47,927 nucleotides of DNA from Bradyrhizobium diversitatis (GTDB lineage Bacteria > Pseudomonadota > Alphaproteobacteria > Rhizobiales > Xanthobacteraceae), in NCBI RefSeq assembly GCF_016031635.1, contig NZ_JACEGD010000046.1:1-47927 (forward strand). Reading direction: 5' to 3'. Below are positions 34,177 through 44,020 of the stretch, one piece after another. The position numbers and the translations under genes are program-made. How positions within the stretch are numbered: position 1 is the first letter of the stretch; the number at the start of each line of letters is the position of its first letter. A model generated the notes under the pieces. It ran no database searches. It saw only the letters and a list, made by a program, of their open reading frames with translations, and was not told the origin of the DNA.

Positions 34177-35979
34177 GTGACCACAACCATCAGCATCAAT
34201 GCCTATAGCGACGCGCTCGTGGTTCTCGGCACCGCCGGCGTGGTGGTGCCGATCGTGCGCCGCTGGGGCATCAACCCCGTGCTGGGCTATCTCGGCGCCG
34301 GCGCCATTCTCGGTCCGCTCGGGCTTGGTTCGCTCGTTCAGAATCTCCCGTTCCTGTACTGGTTCACGGTGACGGACGCGCAGAACGTCGAGGGCATCGC
34401 CAATCTCGGCATCGTGTTCCTGCTATTCCTGATCGGGCTCGAGCTGTCTTTCCGGCGGCTCGTCACGATGCGGCGGCTGGTGTTCGGGCTTGGCGGCCTG
34501 CAGGTGCTGGCGACGTCCGCCATGTTATTTGGCGCGGCGCTCCTCTGCGGGCAGAGTTCCGATACTTCCGTGATCATTGGCGCGAGCCTTGCGCTGTCCT
34601 CGACGGCGATTGTGCTCGAGCTTCTCTCCGCCGAGAGGCGACTTGCGACCACAGCCGGGCGCGCCAGCTTTTCGGTCTTGCTGGCCCAGGACCTCGCCGT
34701 GGTCCCCATTCTCGTGTTCGTCTCGGTGCTCGGTGCAGGCAGCGGTGGCTCGGTCGTGACGCACATCTCCAGTGCGATCCTGAAGGCGGTCGTGGCGGTC
34801 GCTTTTCTCATTCTGATCGGACGGCTGCTGATGCGTCCACTGTTCCAGATGGTTGCGGGAACCCATTCGACGGAGTTGTTTGTCGCGGCGACCTTGTTCG
34901 TCATCGTCGGCGCAGGGCTTGCCGCACACCAAGCCGGGCTGTCGATGGCGCTCGGAGCATTCGTTGCAGGACTGATGCTGGCGGAAACGGAGTATGGAAA
35001 AGCCATCGAGGCCACCGTCGAGCCATTCAAGGGCCTGCTGCTCGGCATCTTCTTCTTCACCGTCGGCATGGCCATCGATTTCCGCGTGTTCATGCGCGAG
35101 CCCGGTTGGCTGCTGGCTGCCGTGATCGGCATTCTCGCCGGCAAGGCGATCGTGCTCATCATTCTGGGCCGCCTGTTCAGGCTCTCATGGCCGGCGGCGA
35201 TCGAGATCGGCTTCCTGCTGGGGCCCGTCGGCGAGTTCGCATTCGTCAGCATCGGCATGGCGGCCGCCGCAGGCCTGATCGAGCCTCGCGTGTCGAGCTT
35301 CGTCGTGGCCATCACCGCCGTGACGATGGCGCTGACGCCGCTCTTGGGCGCGCTCGGACGACGACTGGCCGCCAAGCTGGCTGACGAGCGCATCCTCGAT
35401 CCCGAACTGACGGTTCAGCCGCCAAGCGACCGAACACAGGCGATCGTGGTCGGCTACGGCCGTGTTGGAAAAGTGGTCTGCTCGCTGCTTACCTCCCATG
35501 GCGTGGACTACATCGCGGTCGATCACGATCCGATCGCCGTGGCGCGCGACCGCCGCGACGGTCATAAGGTCTTCTTTGGCGACGTGACAGAGCCGGGCTT
35601 TCTCGAAGCTTGCGGCCTGATGCAGACGACCGGCGTGATCATCACGATTCAATCGCGAACGGCGATCGATGCCGTCGTCGAGCGGATCCGTTCGGCGCGG
35701 CCGGATGTGTTGATCGTCTCACGTGCGCGCGACGCTGATCATGCCCGTCACCTCTATGCAATCGGCGCCACCGACGCGGTGCCGGAAACCATCGAGGCAA
35801 GCCTGCAGCTTTCAGAAGCCGCGCTGGTCGGCCTCGGAGTCGAGGTCGGGTATGCGATAGCCTCGGTGCACGAAAAGCGTGATGAGTTTCGGCGGACGTT
35901 GCAGCAAGCCGCCCACACGGCAGACCAGGACAAATCTCACCCATCGTCCTTCGCAGGGCGTCCGTCCCGCCGACAGTGA
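34177..35979 (+). CDS. KefB-type monovalent cation:proton antiporter (CPA2) with RCK domain
   Basis: This 600-residue protein has about a dozen transmembrane segments (residues 5-400) of the CPA2/Na-H exchanger fold, for example NPVLGYLGAGAILGPLGLG and ANLGIVFLLFLIGLELSF. A cytoplasmic NAD-binding TrkA-N/RCK domain begins AIVVGYGRVGKVVC near residue 430. It probably exchanges K+ (or Na+) for H+ and helps with pH or osmotic control. The start is uncertain: GTG at 34177 matches where membrane-domain homology begins but has a poor ribosome-binding site, and the frame is open 64 codons further upstream. No KefF/KefG-type partner flavoprotein is adjacent. Confidence 0.88.
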   Translation: MTTTISINAYSDALVVLGTAGVVVPIVRRWGINPVLGYLGAGAILGPLGLGSLVQNLPFLYWFTVTDAQNVEGIANLGIVFLLFLIGLELSFRRLVTMRRLVFGLGGLQVLATSAMLFGAALLCGQSSDTSVIIGASLALSSTAIVLELLSAERRLATTAGRASFSVLLAQDLAVVPILVFVSVLGAGSGGSVVTHISSAILKAVVAVAFLILIGRLLMRPLFQMVAGTHSTELFVAATLFVIVGAGLAAHQAGLSMALGAFVAGLMLAETEYGKAIEATVEPFKGLLLGIFFFTVGMAIDFRVFMREPGWLLAAVIGILAGKAIVLIILGRLFRLSWPAAIEIGFLLGPVGEFAFVSIGMAAAAGLIEPRVSSFVVAITAVTMALTPLLGALGRRLAAKLADERILDPELTVQPPSDRTQAIVVGYGRVGKVVCSLLTSHGVDYIAVDHDPIAVARDRRDGHKVFFGDVTEPGFLEACGLMQTTGVIITIQSRTAIDAVVERIRSARPDVLIVSRARDADHARHLYAIGATDAVPETIEASLQLSEAALVGLGVEVGYAIASVHEKRDEFRRTLQQAAHTADQDKSHPSSFAGRPSRRQ

Positions 35980-36017
35980 TCTGGAAAAAGCCGGCCTCGC
36001 GACCTACATCTGGTGCC

Positions 36018-36824
36018 ATGTCAAACGCTCCGCTCCAGGATTTCGTCGACCGGCACGAAAATCTGTTCGTGCTGACCGGCGCCGGCTGCAGCACCAATTC
36101 AGGCATTCCCGACTACCGCGACAGCCAGGGCAACTGGAAGCGGACGCAGCCGGTCAATTTCCAGGCCTTCATGTCGGACGAGCATACGCGCCGGCGCTAT
36201 TGGGCGCGCAGCCTGATCGGCTGGCGGCGGTTCGGCCAGGCGAAGCCGAACGATGCGCATCATGCGCTGGCCCGGCTCGAGGCGAACGGCCGGTGCGGGA
36301 TGCTGCTGACGCAGAACGTCGATCGGCTGCATCAGTCGGCCGGTCACCGGCAGGTCATCGACCTCCACGGCCGGCTCGATCTGGTCCGCTGCATGGGTTG
36401 TGACCGCAAGACGCCGCGCGACGAGTTTCAGCAGGATCTTGGCCGCGCCAATGCGGCGTGGCTGACGCTCGATGCCGCGGATGCACCTGACGGCGACGCC
36501 GATCTGGAGCACGAGGATTTTTCCTCCTTCGAGGTGCCGCCATGCGAAGCCTGCGGCGGCATCCTCAAGCCCGACGTCGTCTTCTTCGGCGAGAACGTCC
36601 CGCGCGACATCGTCGCCACCGCGCAGGATCATCTGGCGGAAGCCGACGCCATGCTGATCGTCGGCTCCTCGCTCATGGTCTATTCCGGCTTCCGCTTCGT
36701 CCAGGCCGCGGCGCGCCGCAATATTCCGATCGCGGCGGTCAACCTCGGCCGCACCCGCGCCGACGATCTCCTGACGCTGAAGGTCGAGGAGCGCTGCGAG
36801 ACGGCGCTTGCATTCCTGCTCTGA
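36018..36824 (+). CDS. Sir2-family NAD-dependent protein deacylase (SIRT4-like class)
   Basis: This 268-residue sirtuin has VLTGAGCSTNSGIPDYRD (NAD binding), LTQNVDRLHQSAG with the catalytic His in DLHG, and a zinc site formed by CMGC and CEAC. KPDVVFFGENVP and VGSSLMVYSG complete the Rossmann fold. The GIPDYRD and TQNVDRLH wording is that of class II (SIRT4-like) sirtuins, which can be lipoamidases, deacylases or ADP-ribosyltransferases; few have known targets. ATG at 36018 is supported by the position of the first strand. It has no acyltransferase or obvious substrate gene beside it. Confidence 0.9.
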   Translation: MSNAPLQDFVDRHENLFVLTGAGCSTNSGIPDYRDSQGNWKRTQPVNFQAFMSDEHTRRRYWARSLIGWRRFGQAKPNDAHHALARLEANGRCGMLLTQNVDRLHQSAGHRQVIDLHGRLDLVRCMGCDRKTPRDEFQQDLGRANAAWLTLDAADAPDGDADLEHEDFSSFEVPPCEACGGILKPDVVFFGENVPRDIVATAQDHLAEADAMLIVGSSLMVYSGFRFVQAAARRNIPIAAVNLGRTRADDLLTLKVEERCETALAFLL

Positions 36825-36965
36825 TCGCGCAGGCGACGCACACGCCTTGCCTATTGCATAGGTGCCAAGCAGAATAGCCGGGCGCGGCGTGCATCTTGTC
36901 GTCCATGGCATGGAAATTGCTGCGCTTTTGTCCCCAGTCTTGACGACCAGCACGGAGAATTTGGA

Positions 36966-39050
36966 ATGCTTGAGGGAGCCGAGGTGCGGCTTGCCGTTGA
37001 TATCGGTGGCACGTTCACCGACATCGTGCTGGACGTGGGGCAAGATCGCAAAACCCGCAAGGTGCTGACCACGCCGCAGCGCCCCGAGCAGGCCGTGTTG
37101 GACGGCATGCGCCTCATTCTGGCCGATGCACGCGCGCATATTAGCGACATCGACGTCTTCATTCACGGCACGACGCTCGCGACCAATGCCATCATCGAGC
37201 GGCGCGGGGCCAAGACCGCGCTGATCGCGACCGAGGGCTTCCGCGACGTGCTCGATATCGGCACCGAAAGCCGCTACGACCAATATGACCTCGGCATCGA
37301 CAAGCCGAAGCCGCTGGCGCCGCGCAGCCTGCGCTTCACGGTGCCCGAGCGCATCGACGCCCACGGTGCCGTTCGTCTCCCGCTCGACGAAGCGGCGGTG
37401 CGCGCACTCGCGCAGAGATTGCGCGAGCTGAAGGTCGAGAGCGTCGCAATCGCGTTCCTGCACTCTTATGCCAATTCCGAGCATGAGCGCCGCGCGGCCG
37501 CGATCATCAGTGATGAAATGCCCGGCATCTCCGTGACTGTATCGTCGGCAGTGTGTCCCGAGATCCGGGAATATGAGCGCACATCCACTGCGGTCGCCAA
37601 CGCCTACGTGCAGCCGCTGATCGATGGCTATCTCGCCCGCATGGCCGATGCCTTGCAGGTCGAGCAGTTTCGCGGCGCCATTTATCTCGTGACCTCCGGC
37701 GGAGGCGTGACCTCGATCGAGACGGCGCGACGCTTTCCGGTGCGTCTCGTCGAATCCGGTCCCGCAGGCGGCGCGATCTTCGCGGCCCAGATCGCGGCGC
37801 GTCTCGGCGAGAGCAAGGTGCTCTCCTTCGACATGGGCGGCACTACCGCGAAAATCTGTCTGATCGAAAAGTACCAGCCCGAGACCTCGCGCGTGTTCGA
37901 GGTCGATCGCGCCGCGCGATTCCTCAAGGGCTCCGGCCTGCCGGTGCGCATTCCTGTCATCGAGATGGTGGAGATCGGCGCCGGCGGCGGTTCGATCGCG
38001 CATGTCGACGCGATGAAGCGCGTCACCGTGGGGCCCGAAAGTGCCTCCTCGGAGCCGGGGCCCGCCTGCTATGGCCGCGGCGGCCAACGCCCGGCCGTGA
38101 CGGATGCGGACGTTGCACTCGGCATGATCGATCCAGATGCGTTTGCGGCCGGCACGATCAAGCTCGACCCGGAGCTTTCGAAAAAGGCGCTGCTGCGGGA
38201 CGTCGGCGAGCCGCTTGGCCTGTCCGCGGAAACCGCGGCCTATGCTGTCCACGAAGTCGTCTGCGAGAACATGGCGAGCGCGGCGCGCGTGCATGCCGTC
38301 GAGCGCGGGGAGATTATCGGTCAGCACACGCTGATCGCTTTCGGCGGTGCCGCGCCGCTGCATGCGGCCCGCGTCGCCGAGAAGATCGGCGTCTCCCGCG
38401 TGATCGTGCCATCGAATGCGGGTGTCGGCTCGGCCGTTGGCTTCCTGGCTGCGCCCATCGCCTATGAACTGGTGCGCAGCCGTCATGTCCGGCTCGATGA
38501 TTTCGACACCGAGGTCGTCTCTGACCTCTTGCAGGAGATGGCGACTGAGGCGCGTGCGCTGGTGGAGCCCGGTGCGGCCGGTGCGCCGGTGCGGGAGCGC
38601 CGCGCCGCCTTCATGCGCTATGTCGGCCAGGGCCACGAGATATCGGTCGAGCTGCCGAACCGGCGGCTGGCGACCGCCGATCTCGCCGGGCTGCGCCAGA
38701 AGTTCGAGGCGGATTATTCCGCGATGTTCGAACGACCGATCCCGGGGGCTGCCATCGAGGTGTTGAGCTGGTCGGTGCTCGCCACCACCGAGGCGCGCAA
38801 TCCGCCCACCGTCGCTTCCGTCGCACGCATGCCTGCGGCCAAGGCGGCCGGCAGTCGCAAGTTCTTCGACGGCCGCGCGGGCGAAGTAATCGAGATCCCG
38901 CTCTATCGCCGCGAGGACATGGCGCCGGGCGCGACGATTGCGGGTCCCGCCGTGATCGCGGAGGACGAAACCTCGACCTTCGTCTCCAACAGTTTTGACG
39001 CCCACATAGACGGTGCCGGCAGCATCGTCATGGAACGGAAGGCGGCCTGA
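36966..39050 (+). CDS. hyuA: Hydantoinase/oxoprolinase subunit A (HyuA)
   Basis: This 694-residue cytoplasmic subunit is of the ATP-dependent N-methylhydantoinase/5-oxoprolinase family. The N-terminal domain begins RLAVDIGGTFTDIVLD (actin-like phosphate-binding loop), with HGTTLATNAIIERRGAKTAL. The ATPase core has LSFDMGGTTAKICLIE, and GAGGGSIAHVDAMKRVTVGP follows. With HyuB it opens cyclic amides such as hydantoins, 5-oxoproline or related rings using ATP. Some relatives are acetone or acetophenone carboxylases, so the substrate is open. It is 2 bases from hyuB and upstream of a TRAP importer. Confidence 0.9.
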   Translation: MLEGAEVRLAVDIGGTFTDIVLDVGQDRKTRKVLTTPQRPEQAVLDGMRLILADARAHISDIDVFIHGTTLATNAIIERRGAKTALIATEGFRDVLDIGTESRYDQYDLGIDKPKPLAPRSLRFTVPERIDAHGAVRLPLDEAAVRALAQRLRELKVESVAIAFLHSYANSEHERRAAAIISDEMPGISVTVSSAVCPEIREYERTSTAVANAYVQPLIDGYLARMADALQVEQFRGAIYLVTSGGGVTSIETARRFPVRLVESGPAGGAIFAAQIAARLGESKVLSFDMGGTTAKICLIEKYQPETSRVFEVDRAARFLKGSGLPVRIPVIEMVEIGAGGGSIAHVDAMKRVTVGPESASSEPGPACYGRGGQRPAVTDADVALGMIDPDAFAAGTIKLDPELSKKALLRDVGEPLGLSAETAAYAVHEVVCENMASAARVHAVERGEIIGQHTLIAFGGAAPLHAARVAEKIGVSRVIVPSNAGVGSAVGFLAAPIAYELVRSRHVRLDDFDTEVVSDLLQEMATEARALVEPGAAGAPVRERRAAFMRYVGQGHEISVELPNRRLATADLAGLRQKFEADYSAMFERPIPGAAIEVLSWSVLATTEARNPPTVASVARMPAAKAAGSRKFFDGRAGEVIEIPLYRREDMAPGATIAGPAVIAEDETSTFVSNSFDAHIDGAGSIVMERKAA

Positions 39051-39052
39051 TC

Positions 39053-40711
39053 ATGAGCAAGGCAAATGGCGCGAGCCTGATCGACCTTCAGATCATGTGG
39101 CACCGGCTGATCGCCGTGGTCGAGGAGCAGGCGCAGGTGCTGCTCCGCACCGCATTCAGCCCGATCGTGCGCGAATGCGGCGACCTCTCGGCCGGCGTGT
39201 TCGACCTCGAGGGGCGCATGCTGGCGCAGGCGGTGACGGGCACGCCCGGCCACGTCAACTCGATGGCGGAATCGGTGAAGCATTTCATCGCTCACTTCCC
39301 GATCGAGACGATGAAGGAAGGCGACGCCTACATCACCAACGACCCCTGGATGGGTACGGGCCATCTCAACGACTTCGTCGTCACCACGCCGTGCTTCAAG
39401 GATGGCAAGCCGGTGGCGCTGTTCTCCTGCACCAGCCACCTCATGGACATCGGCGGCATCGGCTTCGGCCCTGATGCCACCGACGTGTTCATGGAGGGGC
39501 TCTACATCCCCATGCTGAAGCTGATCGACCAGGGCGTCGTCAACGAGACGCTGATGGCGATGATCCGCACCAATACGCGGCTGCCGATCGACACCGAGGG
39601 CGACACCTATTCCCTCGCCGGTTGCAACGACGTCGGCTGCGAGCGCCTGGTCGAGATGATGACCGAGTTCGGCATCGACTCGCTGGACGAGCTCGGCGAC
39701 TACATCTGCGACCGCTCGCGCGAGGCCGTGCTCGCCGAGATCGCAAAGCTGCCGAAGGGCAGCTGGCGCAATACCATGGTGGTCGACGGCTATGATGCGG
39801 CGGTGACGCTGGCTGCGACCCTGAAGATCTCGGATCAAGGCATCCACGTCGATTTCGACGGCACCTCTGCCGCCTCGAAGTTCGGCATCAACGTGCCCTT
39901 GTCCTACACCACCGCCTACACCGTGTTCGGCCTCGGCTGCGTCGTCGCCTCGCAGATCCCGAACAATGCCGGCTCGCTCTCGCCGCTGACCGTGTCGGCG
40001 CCGGCGGGCGCTATCCTCAATGCGCCGAAGCCGGCGCCGGTCGCCTCGCGCCACATCATCGGCCAGATGCTGCCCGACGTCGTGTTCGGCTGCCTGCGCC
40101 AGATCATTCCCGAGCGCGTGCCTGCGGAAGGCACCTCATGCCTGTGGAATCTGAATGTGCGTGGGCAAACCCGCTCCGGCGTCGGCGGCAATTACGGGTT
40201 CTCCATGGCGGTGACGTCCAATGGCGGCACAGGCGCGCGCTTCGGCAAGGACGGCCTGTCGGCGACCGCCTATCCCAGCGGCGTGCGCGGCACCCCCGTC
40301 GAGATCGCAGAGACTCAGACGCCGCTGATTTTCTGGCGCAAGGAGCTGCGTCCGGATTCCGGCGGAGCAGGACGCACTCGCGGCGGCCTCGGCCAGATCA
40401 TCGAAGTCGGCAGCGGCGTCGATGCGCCGTTCGACATTCTCGCTGCGTTCGATCGCATCGATCATCCGCCGCGCGGCCGCGATGGTGGCCGGGACGGCGA
40501 GGCCGGCTATGTCGGCCTCAAGTCCGGAAAGAAGCTGCGGGGGAAAGGCTTTCAGCAGGTGCCGCCGGACGACCGGTTGGTTGTGCTGACACCGGGCGGC
40601 GCGGGCATCGGCGATCCCGCCAACCGTGAGCGCGCGGCGGTCAATGACGACGTCGAAAGCGGACTCGTGTCCGTCGACAAGGCGGTCACAGTTTATGGGT
40701 ACTCGCGGTGA
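39053..40711 (+). CDS. hyuB: Hydantoinase/oxoprolinase subunit B (HyuB)
   Basis: This 552-residue partner of HyuA is of the hydantoinase B family. Typical segments are LRTAFSPIVRECGDLSAGVF, DPWMGTGHLNDFVVTTPCF, the FDGTSAASKFGINVP block and the C-terminal GGAGRTRGGLGQIIEVGSG. ATG at 39053 follows the HyuA stop by two bases. The A-B pair followed by DctP-DctQ-DctM genes suggests the substrate is an acidic cyclic amide, or a product from it, taken up by the TRAP system. Confidence 0.9.
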   Translation: MSKANGASLIDLQIMWHRLIAVVEEQAQVLLRTAFSPIVRECGDLSAGVFDLEGRMLAQAVTGTPGHVNSMAESVKHFIAHFPIETMKEGDAYITNDPWMGTGHLNDFVVTTPCFKDGKPVALFSCTSHLMDIGGIGFGPDATDVFMEGLYIPMLKLIDQGVVNETLMAMIRTNTRLPIDTEGDTYSLAGCNDVGCERLVEMMTEFGIDSLDELGDYICDRSREAVLAEIAKLPKGSWRNTMVVDGYDAAVTLAATLKISDQGIHVDFDGTSAASKFGINVPLSYTTAYTVFGLGCVVASQIPNNAGSLSPLTVSAPAGAILNAPKPAPVASRHIIGQMLPDVVFGCLRQIIPERVPAEGTSCLWNLNVRGQTRSGVGGNYGFSMAVTSNGGTGARFGKDGLSATAYPSGVRGTPVEIAETQTPLIFWRKELRPDSGGAGRTRGGLGQIIEVGSGVDAPFDILAAFDRIDHPPRGRDGGRDGEAGYVGLKSGKKLRGKGFQQVPPDDRLVVLTPGGAGIGDPANRERAAVNDDVESGLVSVDKAVTVYGYSR

Positions 40712-40751
40712 CGCCTCGGACATCGTGCGCGGAGCAAACGGAGGGGTGCAA

Positions 40752-41753
40752 ATGATCACGCGAAGGAATTTCACCGCGGGCGCAGCGACGCTGCTTGCCG
40801 CCGGCCACATCTCCACCCGCGCGCGGGCGGCGACGGTGAGCTGGGACATGTCGACGGTGTGGCCTGACGGCAATTTCCACACCCAGAACGCCTTTGCCTT
40901 CGCCGAGGAGGTGAAGAAGCAAAGCGGCGGCACGGTGAGCATCACCGTGAAGGCGGGTGGTCAGCTCGGCTTCAAGGGCCCCGAGCACTTGCGCGCCGTA
41001 CGCGACGGCTTGGTGCCGCTCGCCGACGTCCTCAACATCCAGCAGGTCGGCGACGAGCCCTTCATGGGCGTCGAGAGCATTCCCTTCCTCTGCGGCTCCG
41101 TGGACGAGCTCAAGGTGCTGCACAAATACGTGCGGCCCGAATACGAGAAGATCGCGGCGCGCAACAACCAGAAGATCCTCTACATCGTGCCGTGGCCGAC
41201 GCAGTACCTGCATCTGAAGGCGAAGGTCGCCGACGTCGAGGGCCTGAAGAACATCAAGATCCGCGTGCCCGACAAGAACGCTGTCGAGATGCTCAATGCG
41301 ATCGGTATGGCGGCGGTGATGATCCCCTGGGGCGAGACCATTCCCGCGCTCGCGTCCGGCGCCGTGGCCGGCGTCTCCACCTCGTCGGTGTCGGGCGTCG
41401 ACGGCAAGTTCTGGGAATTCCTGAAATACGTCTACCCGACCAACCACGTCTGGTCGTCGCAGATGCTCACCGTCAATCTCGATTCCTGGAAGGCTCTCTC
41501 CGGCGATCAACAGAAGCTGGTTGCGGATGTCGCGGCGAAGATGGAGCCGGGCTTCTGGGCCAACTCGCTCAAGGCCGATGTCGACAGCCTCAACCGCCTG
41601 AAGGAAGGCGGCATGGAGGTGGTGCCGGTCTCGCAAGCCATGATGACGGACATCCGGGCCAAGACAGCGCCGCAGCTCGATGCCTTCCTCAAGCGCGTGC
41701 CGGCGGCCGACAAGCCGGTAAAGGCCTATCTCGCCGAAATGAAGCGTGGCTGA
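40752..41753 (+). CDS. TRAP transporter substrate-binding protein (DctP-type)
   Basis: This 333-residue periplasmic binding protein of the DctP family starts ITRRNFTAGA followed by a hydrophobic stretch ending RARAATVSW, which reads as a twin-arginine or Sec signal. KAGGQLGFKGPEHLRAVRDG, then the conserved arginine segment LKNIKIRVPDKNAVEML that contacts the ligand carboxylate, mark the family. gagggg lies 7 bases before ATG at 40752; the frame extending upstream is ignored. It is the binding subunit for the DctQ/DctM membrane pair downstream. Confidence 0.92.
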   Translation: MITRRNFTAGAATLLAAGHISTRARAATVSWDMSTVWPDGNFHTQNAFAFAEEVKKQSGGTVSITVKAGGQLGFKGPEHLRAVRDGLVPLADVLNIQQVGDEPFMGVESIPFLCGSVDELKVLHKYVRPEYEKIAARNNQKILYIVPWPTQYLHLKAKVADVEGLKNIKIRVPDKNAVEMLNAIGMAAVMIPWGETIPALASGAVAGVSTSSVSGVDGKFWEFLKYVYPTNHVWSSQMLTVNLDSWKALSGDQQKLVADVAAKMEPGFWANSLKADVDSLNRLKEGGMEVVPVSQAMMTDIRAKTAPQLDAFLKRVPAADKPVKAYLAEMKRG

Positions 41754-42357
41754 GGATGATGTCGTGGTGAGCATCTCGCCCGAAGCTCCGCAGAGCCTGA
41801 ATGCAGCGGCGCCGGCGCCGCTGCGCATCCTGCTCGACGGCATCGATCGCCTCGGCCGGCTCGACGGCTGGATCGGCGGCTTCTGTCTCTTGATGCTGAC
41901 GCTGTTGATGCTGTGCGAGGTCGCAACCCGCTTCCTGTCGAACTTCCTGCCGTTCTTCCCGCCCAGCATCTCGATCGCGTGGGAATATTCCTCCTATCTA
42001 ATGGCGGCGTCCTTCACCTTCGGCGCCGCCATGACGCTACGTGTCGGCGGCCATATCCGCGTCGTGCTGCTCCTGAAGAACGCACCAGTGCCGGTACAGC
42101 GCGCGCTCGAGATTCTCTCGGCGGCGGCCGGCTTCGCCTTCATGGCGTTCCTGACCTCGGCCATGGCGAAATTCGCCTGGGCCGCGTTCCTGCGTGGCCA
42201 GGTCTCCACCTCGAGCGACACGCCGCTGTGGTTTCCGGAAGCCGTCGTCACCTTCGGCATGCTGCTGCTGACGCTTCAGTTCCTGGCGCGCGCGATCCAG
42301 GCCGCGCTCGGCCTGCCGCTGGAGGACCATCGCATGAAGGCCTCGCCCGTCGAATGA
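41746..42357 (+). CDS. TRAP transporter small membrane subunit (DctQ-type)
   Basis: This 203-residue inner-membrane protein has four transmembrane segments and the DctQ features WEYSSYLMAASFTFGAAMTL and GGHIRVVLLL. A GTG at 41746 overlapping the DctP stop is taken as the start; a GTG at 41764, preceded by gctgagg, is an alternative that would shorten it by 6 residues. It links the binding protein to the large DctM subunit. Confidence 0.88.
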   Translation: MAEDDVVVSISPEAPQSLNAAAPAPLRILLDGIDRLGRLDGWIGGFCLLMLTLLMLCEVATRFLSNFLPFFPPSISIAWEYSSYLMAASFTFGAAMTLRVGGHIRVVLLLKNAPVPVQRALEILSAAAGFAFMAFLTSAMAKFAWAAFLRGQVSTSSDTPLWFPEAVVTFGMLLLTLQFLARAIQAALGLPLEDHRMKASPVE

Positions 42358-42388
42358 CCGCCTTGCTCGCTCCCGGATCCAAGATCGC

Positions 42389-43693
42389 ATGACCATCGAA
42401 GTCGTTGCCCTGTTCGGGATCCTGTTTGCGCTGCTGGCCTGCGGCGTCTGGATCGGCCTGACGCTTGCGCTCACCGCGACGCTGCTGCTCGCGATGTTCC
42501 GCTCGATCCCGCTCGACAAGCTGCTGCCCCAATACGCCTGGAACATCCTGACCACGCAGGAGCTGCTTGCGCTGCCGCTGTTCATCCTGATGGGCGAGTT
42601 GTTGTTTCGCACCCGCCTGTCGCGCTCCCTGTTCCAGGGACTGGCGCCTTGGGCCGGTTTGCTGCCCGGTCGCCTGCTGCATGTGAACGTGATCGGCTGC
42701 ACCATCTTCGCGGCGATCTCGGGCTCGTCGGCCGCGACCACGCAGGTGATCGGCCGCATGTCGCTCAACGAACTCCTGCGCCGCGGCTATTCCCGCGACA
42801 TCGCGATCGGCTCGCTCGCCGGCGCCGGCACGCTCGGGTTCCTGCTCCCGCCGTCCAACATCATGATCATCTATGGCGTGCTCGGCGACGTCTCGATCCT
42901 GAAGCTGTTCACGGCTGGCGTGTTGCCGGGATTCCTGCTGGCCGCCACCTTCATGGCCTGGGTGATGCTGCACACGAGCCTCAATCCGGGCATGGTGCCG
43001 GAAACGGAAGCCAAGCTCTCGCAAGTGCCATGGAGCGAACGCCTCGCCGCTCTGAAGGACCTCGCCCCGGCGCTGTTCCTGATCGCCTGCGTGCTCGGCT
43101 CGATGTATGGCGGCCTCGCGACGCCGTCGGAAGCCGCCGCCGTCGGCGTGCTCGGCGCGGCCCTGGTTGCCTGGGCCCAAGGCGCGATGTCGCAACAGGT
43201 CATGCGCGACGTGCTGATCGGCTCGGTCGTGACCTGCTCGATGATCGCGCTGATCGTGCTCGGCGCCTCGATCCTCGGCAATGCCGCGGCCTTCCTTGGC
43301 ATCCCGCAGGCAGTGGCCGCCTTCGTCAAGGGCCTCGGCCTGTCACCGTTCATGCTGATCGTGACGTTGATCGTCTTCTATCTCGTGCTGGGCTGCTTCC
43401 TCGACGGCTTCTCGATGATCGTGATGACGCTGCCGATCGTGCTGCCCATCGTGAAGGGCGCCGGCTTCGACGAGGTCTGGTTCGGCGTGTTCCTCGTGCT
43501 CGCCGTCGAGATGGCGCAGATCACGCCGCCCGTTGGCTTCAACCTGTTTGTGATCCAGGGGCTGACCGACGACGGCCTCGGCTACATCGCCCGCGTGACG
43601 ATGCCGTACCTCATGATCATGATCGGCTTCGTGCTGCTGCTGACGCTGTGGCCCGGCATCGTCACGATCCTGCCGAAAGTGCTTTACGGATAA
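42389..43693 (+). CDS. TRAP transporter large membrane subunit (DctM-type)
   Basis: This 434-residue inner-membrane protein of the ion-transporter superfamily has about 12 transmembrane segments and forms the sodium-driven channel of the TRAP importer. Conserved segments include ALPLFILMGELLFRT, SGSSAATTQVIG, LGFLLPPSNIMIIYGV and MAQITPPVGFNLFVIQGL. It completes the DctPQM trio and appears to end the hyuAB-dctPQM operon; a 327-base gap follows. Confidence 0.92.
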   Translation: MTIEVVALFGILFALLACGVWIGLTLALTATLLLAMFRSIPLDKLLPQYAWNILTTQELLALPLFILMGELLFRTRLSRSLFQGLAPWAGLLPGRLLHVNVIGCTIFAAISGSSAATTQVIGRMSLNELLRRGYSRDIAIGSLAGAGTLGFLLPPSNIMIIYGVLGDVSILKLFTAGVLPGFLLAATFMAWVMLHTSLNPGMVPETEAKLSQVPWSERLAALKDLAPALFLIACVLGSMYGGLATPSEAAAVGVLGAALVAWAQGAMSQQVMRDVLIGSVVTCSMIALIVLGASILGNAAAFLGIPQAVAAFVKGLGLSPFMLIVTLIVFYLVLGCFLDGFSMIVMTLPIVLPIVKGAGFDEVWFGVFLVLAVEMAQITPPVGFNLFVIQGLTDDGLGYIARVTMPYLMIMIGFVLLLTLWPGIVTILPKVLYG

Positions 43694-44020
43694 GCCACTT
43701 CGCTCCGGGTTTGGCCGATCGAGGTCGAAACGGTCAGTGCCGCTGCCGTTTCAATTCGCTCCGTGCGTCAAAGTCGTCTCCTGCGCGCGTTCCGTGTTTG
43801 CACGCCCTGTGATCCGTCGTAAGCTGCAGCGGTAAGCAGAAGTACAACAGCAATCACACCAGTGAACGTGGCTCCCTCGGCGCTATCCGCCGAGAGAGGG
43901 GATATCTGTTGGCGACTCGGTCCGATGGAGGACGATCGACGCGTACTGAACTGCAAATGCCCCCTCGCGGCCGCGCTTACGAGACGCAATCAACAAACAC
44001 AAGAGCGGGAGGAAGTGCAA
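43694..44020. other. Intergenic region upstream of the PQQ dehydrogenase gene
   Basis: No gene is recognisable. CTCGGCG (43876-43882) and CGCCGAG (43888-43894) form a 7-base hairpin with a 5-base loop in the presumed leader. gggagg immediately before 44021 is the ribosome-binding site of the dehydrogenase gene. No clear promoter or terminator with a T-run is visible. Confidence 0.45.
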
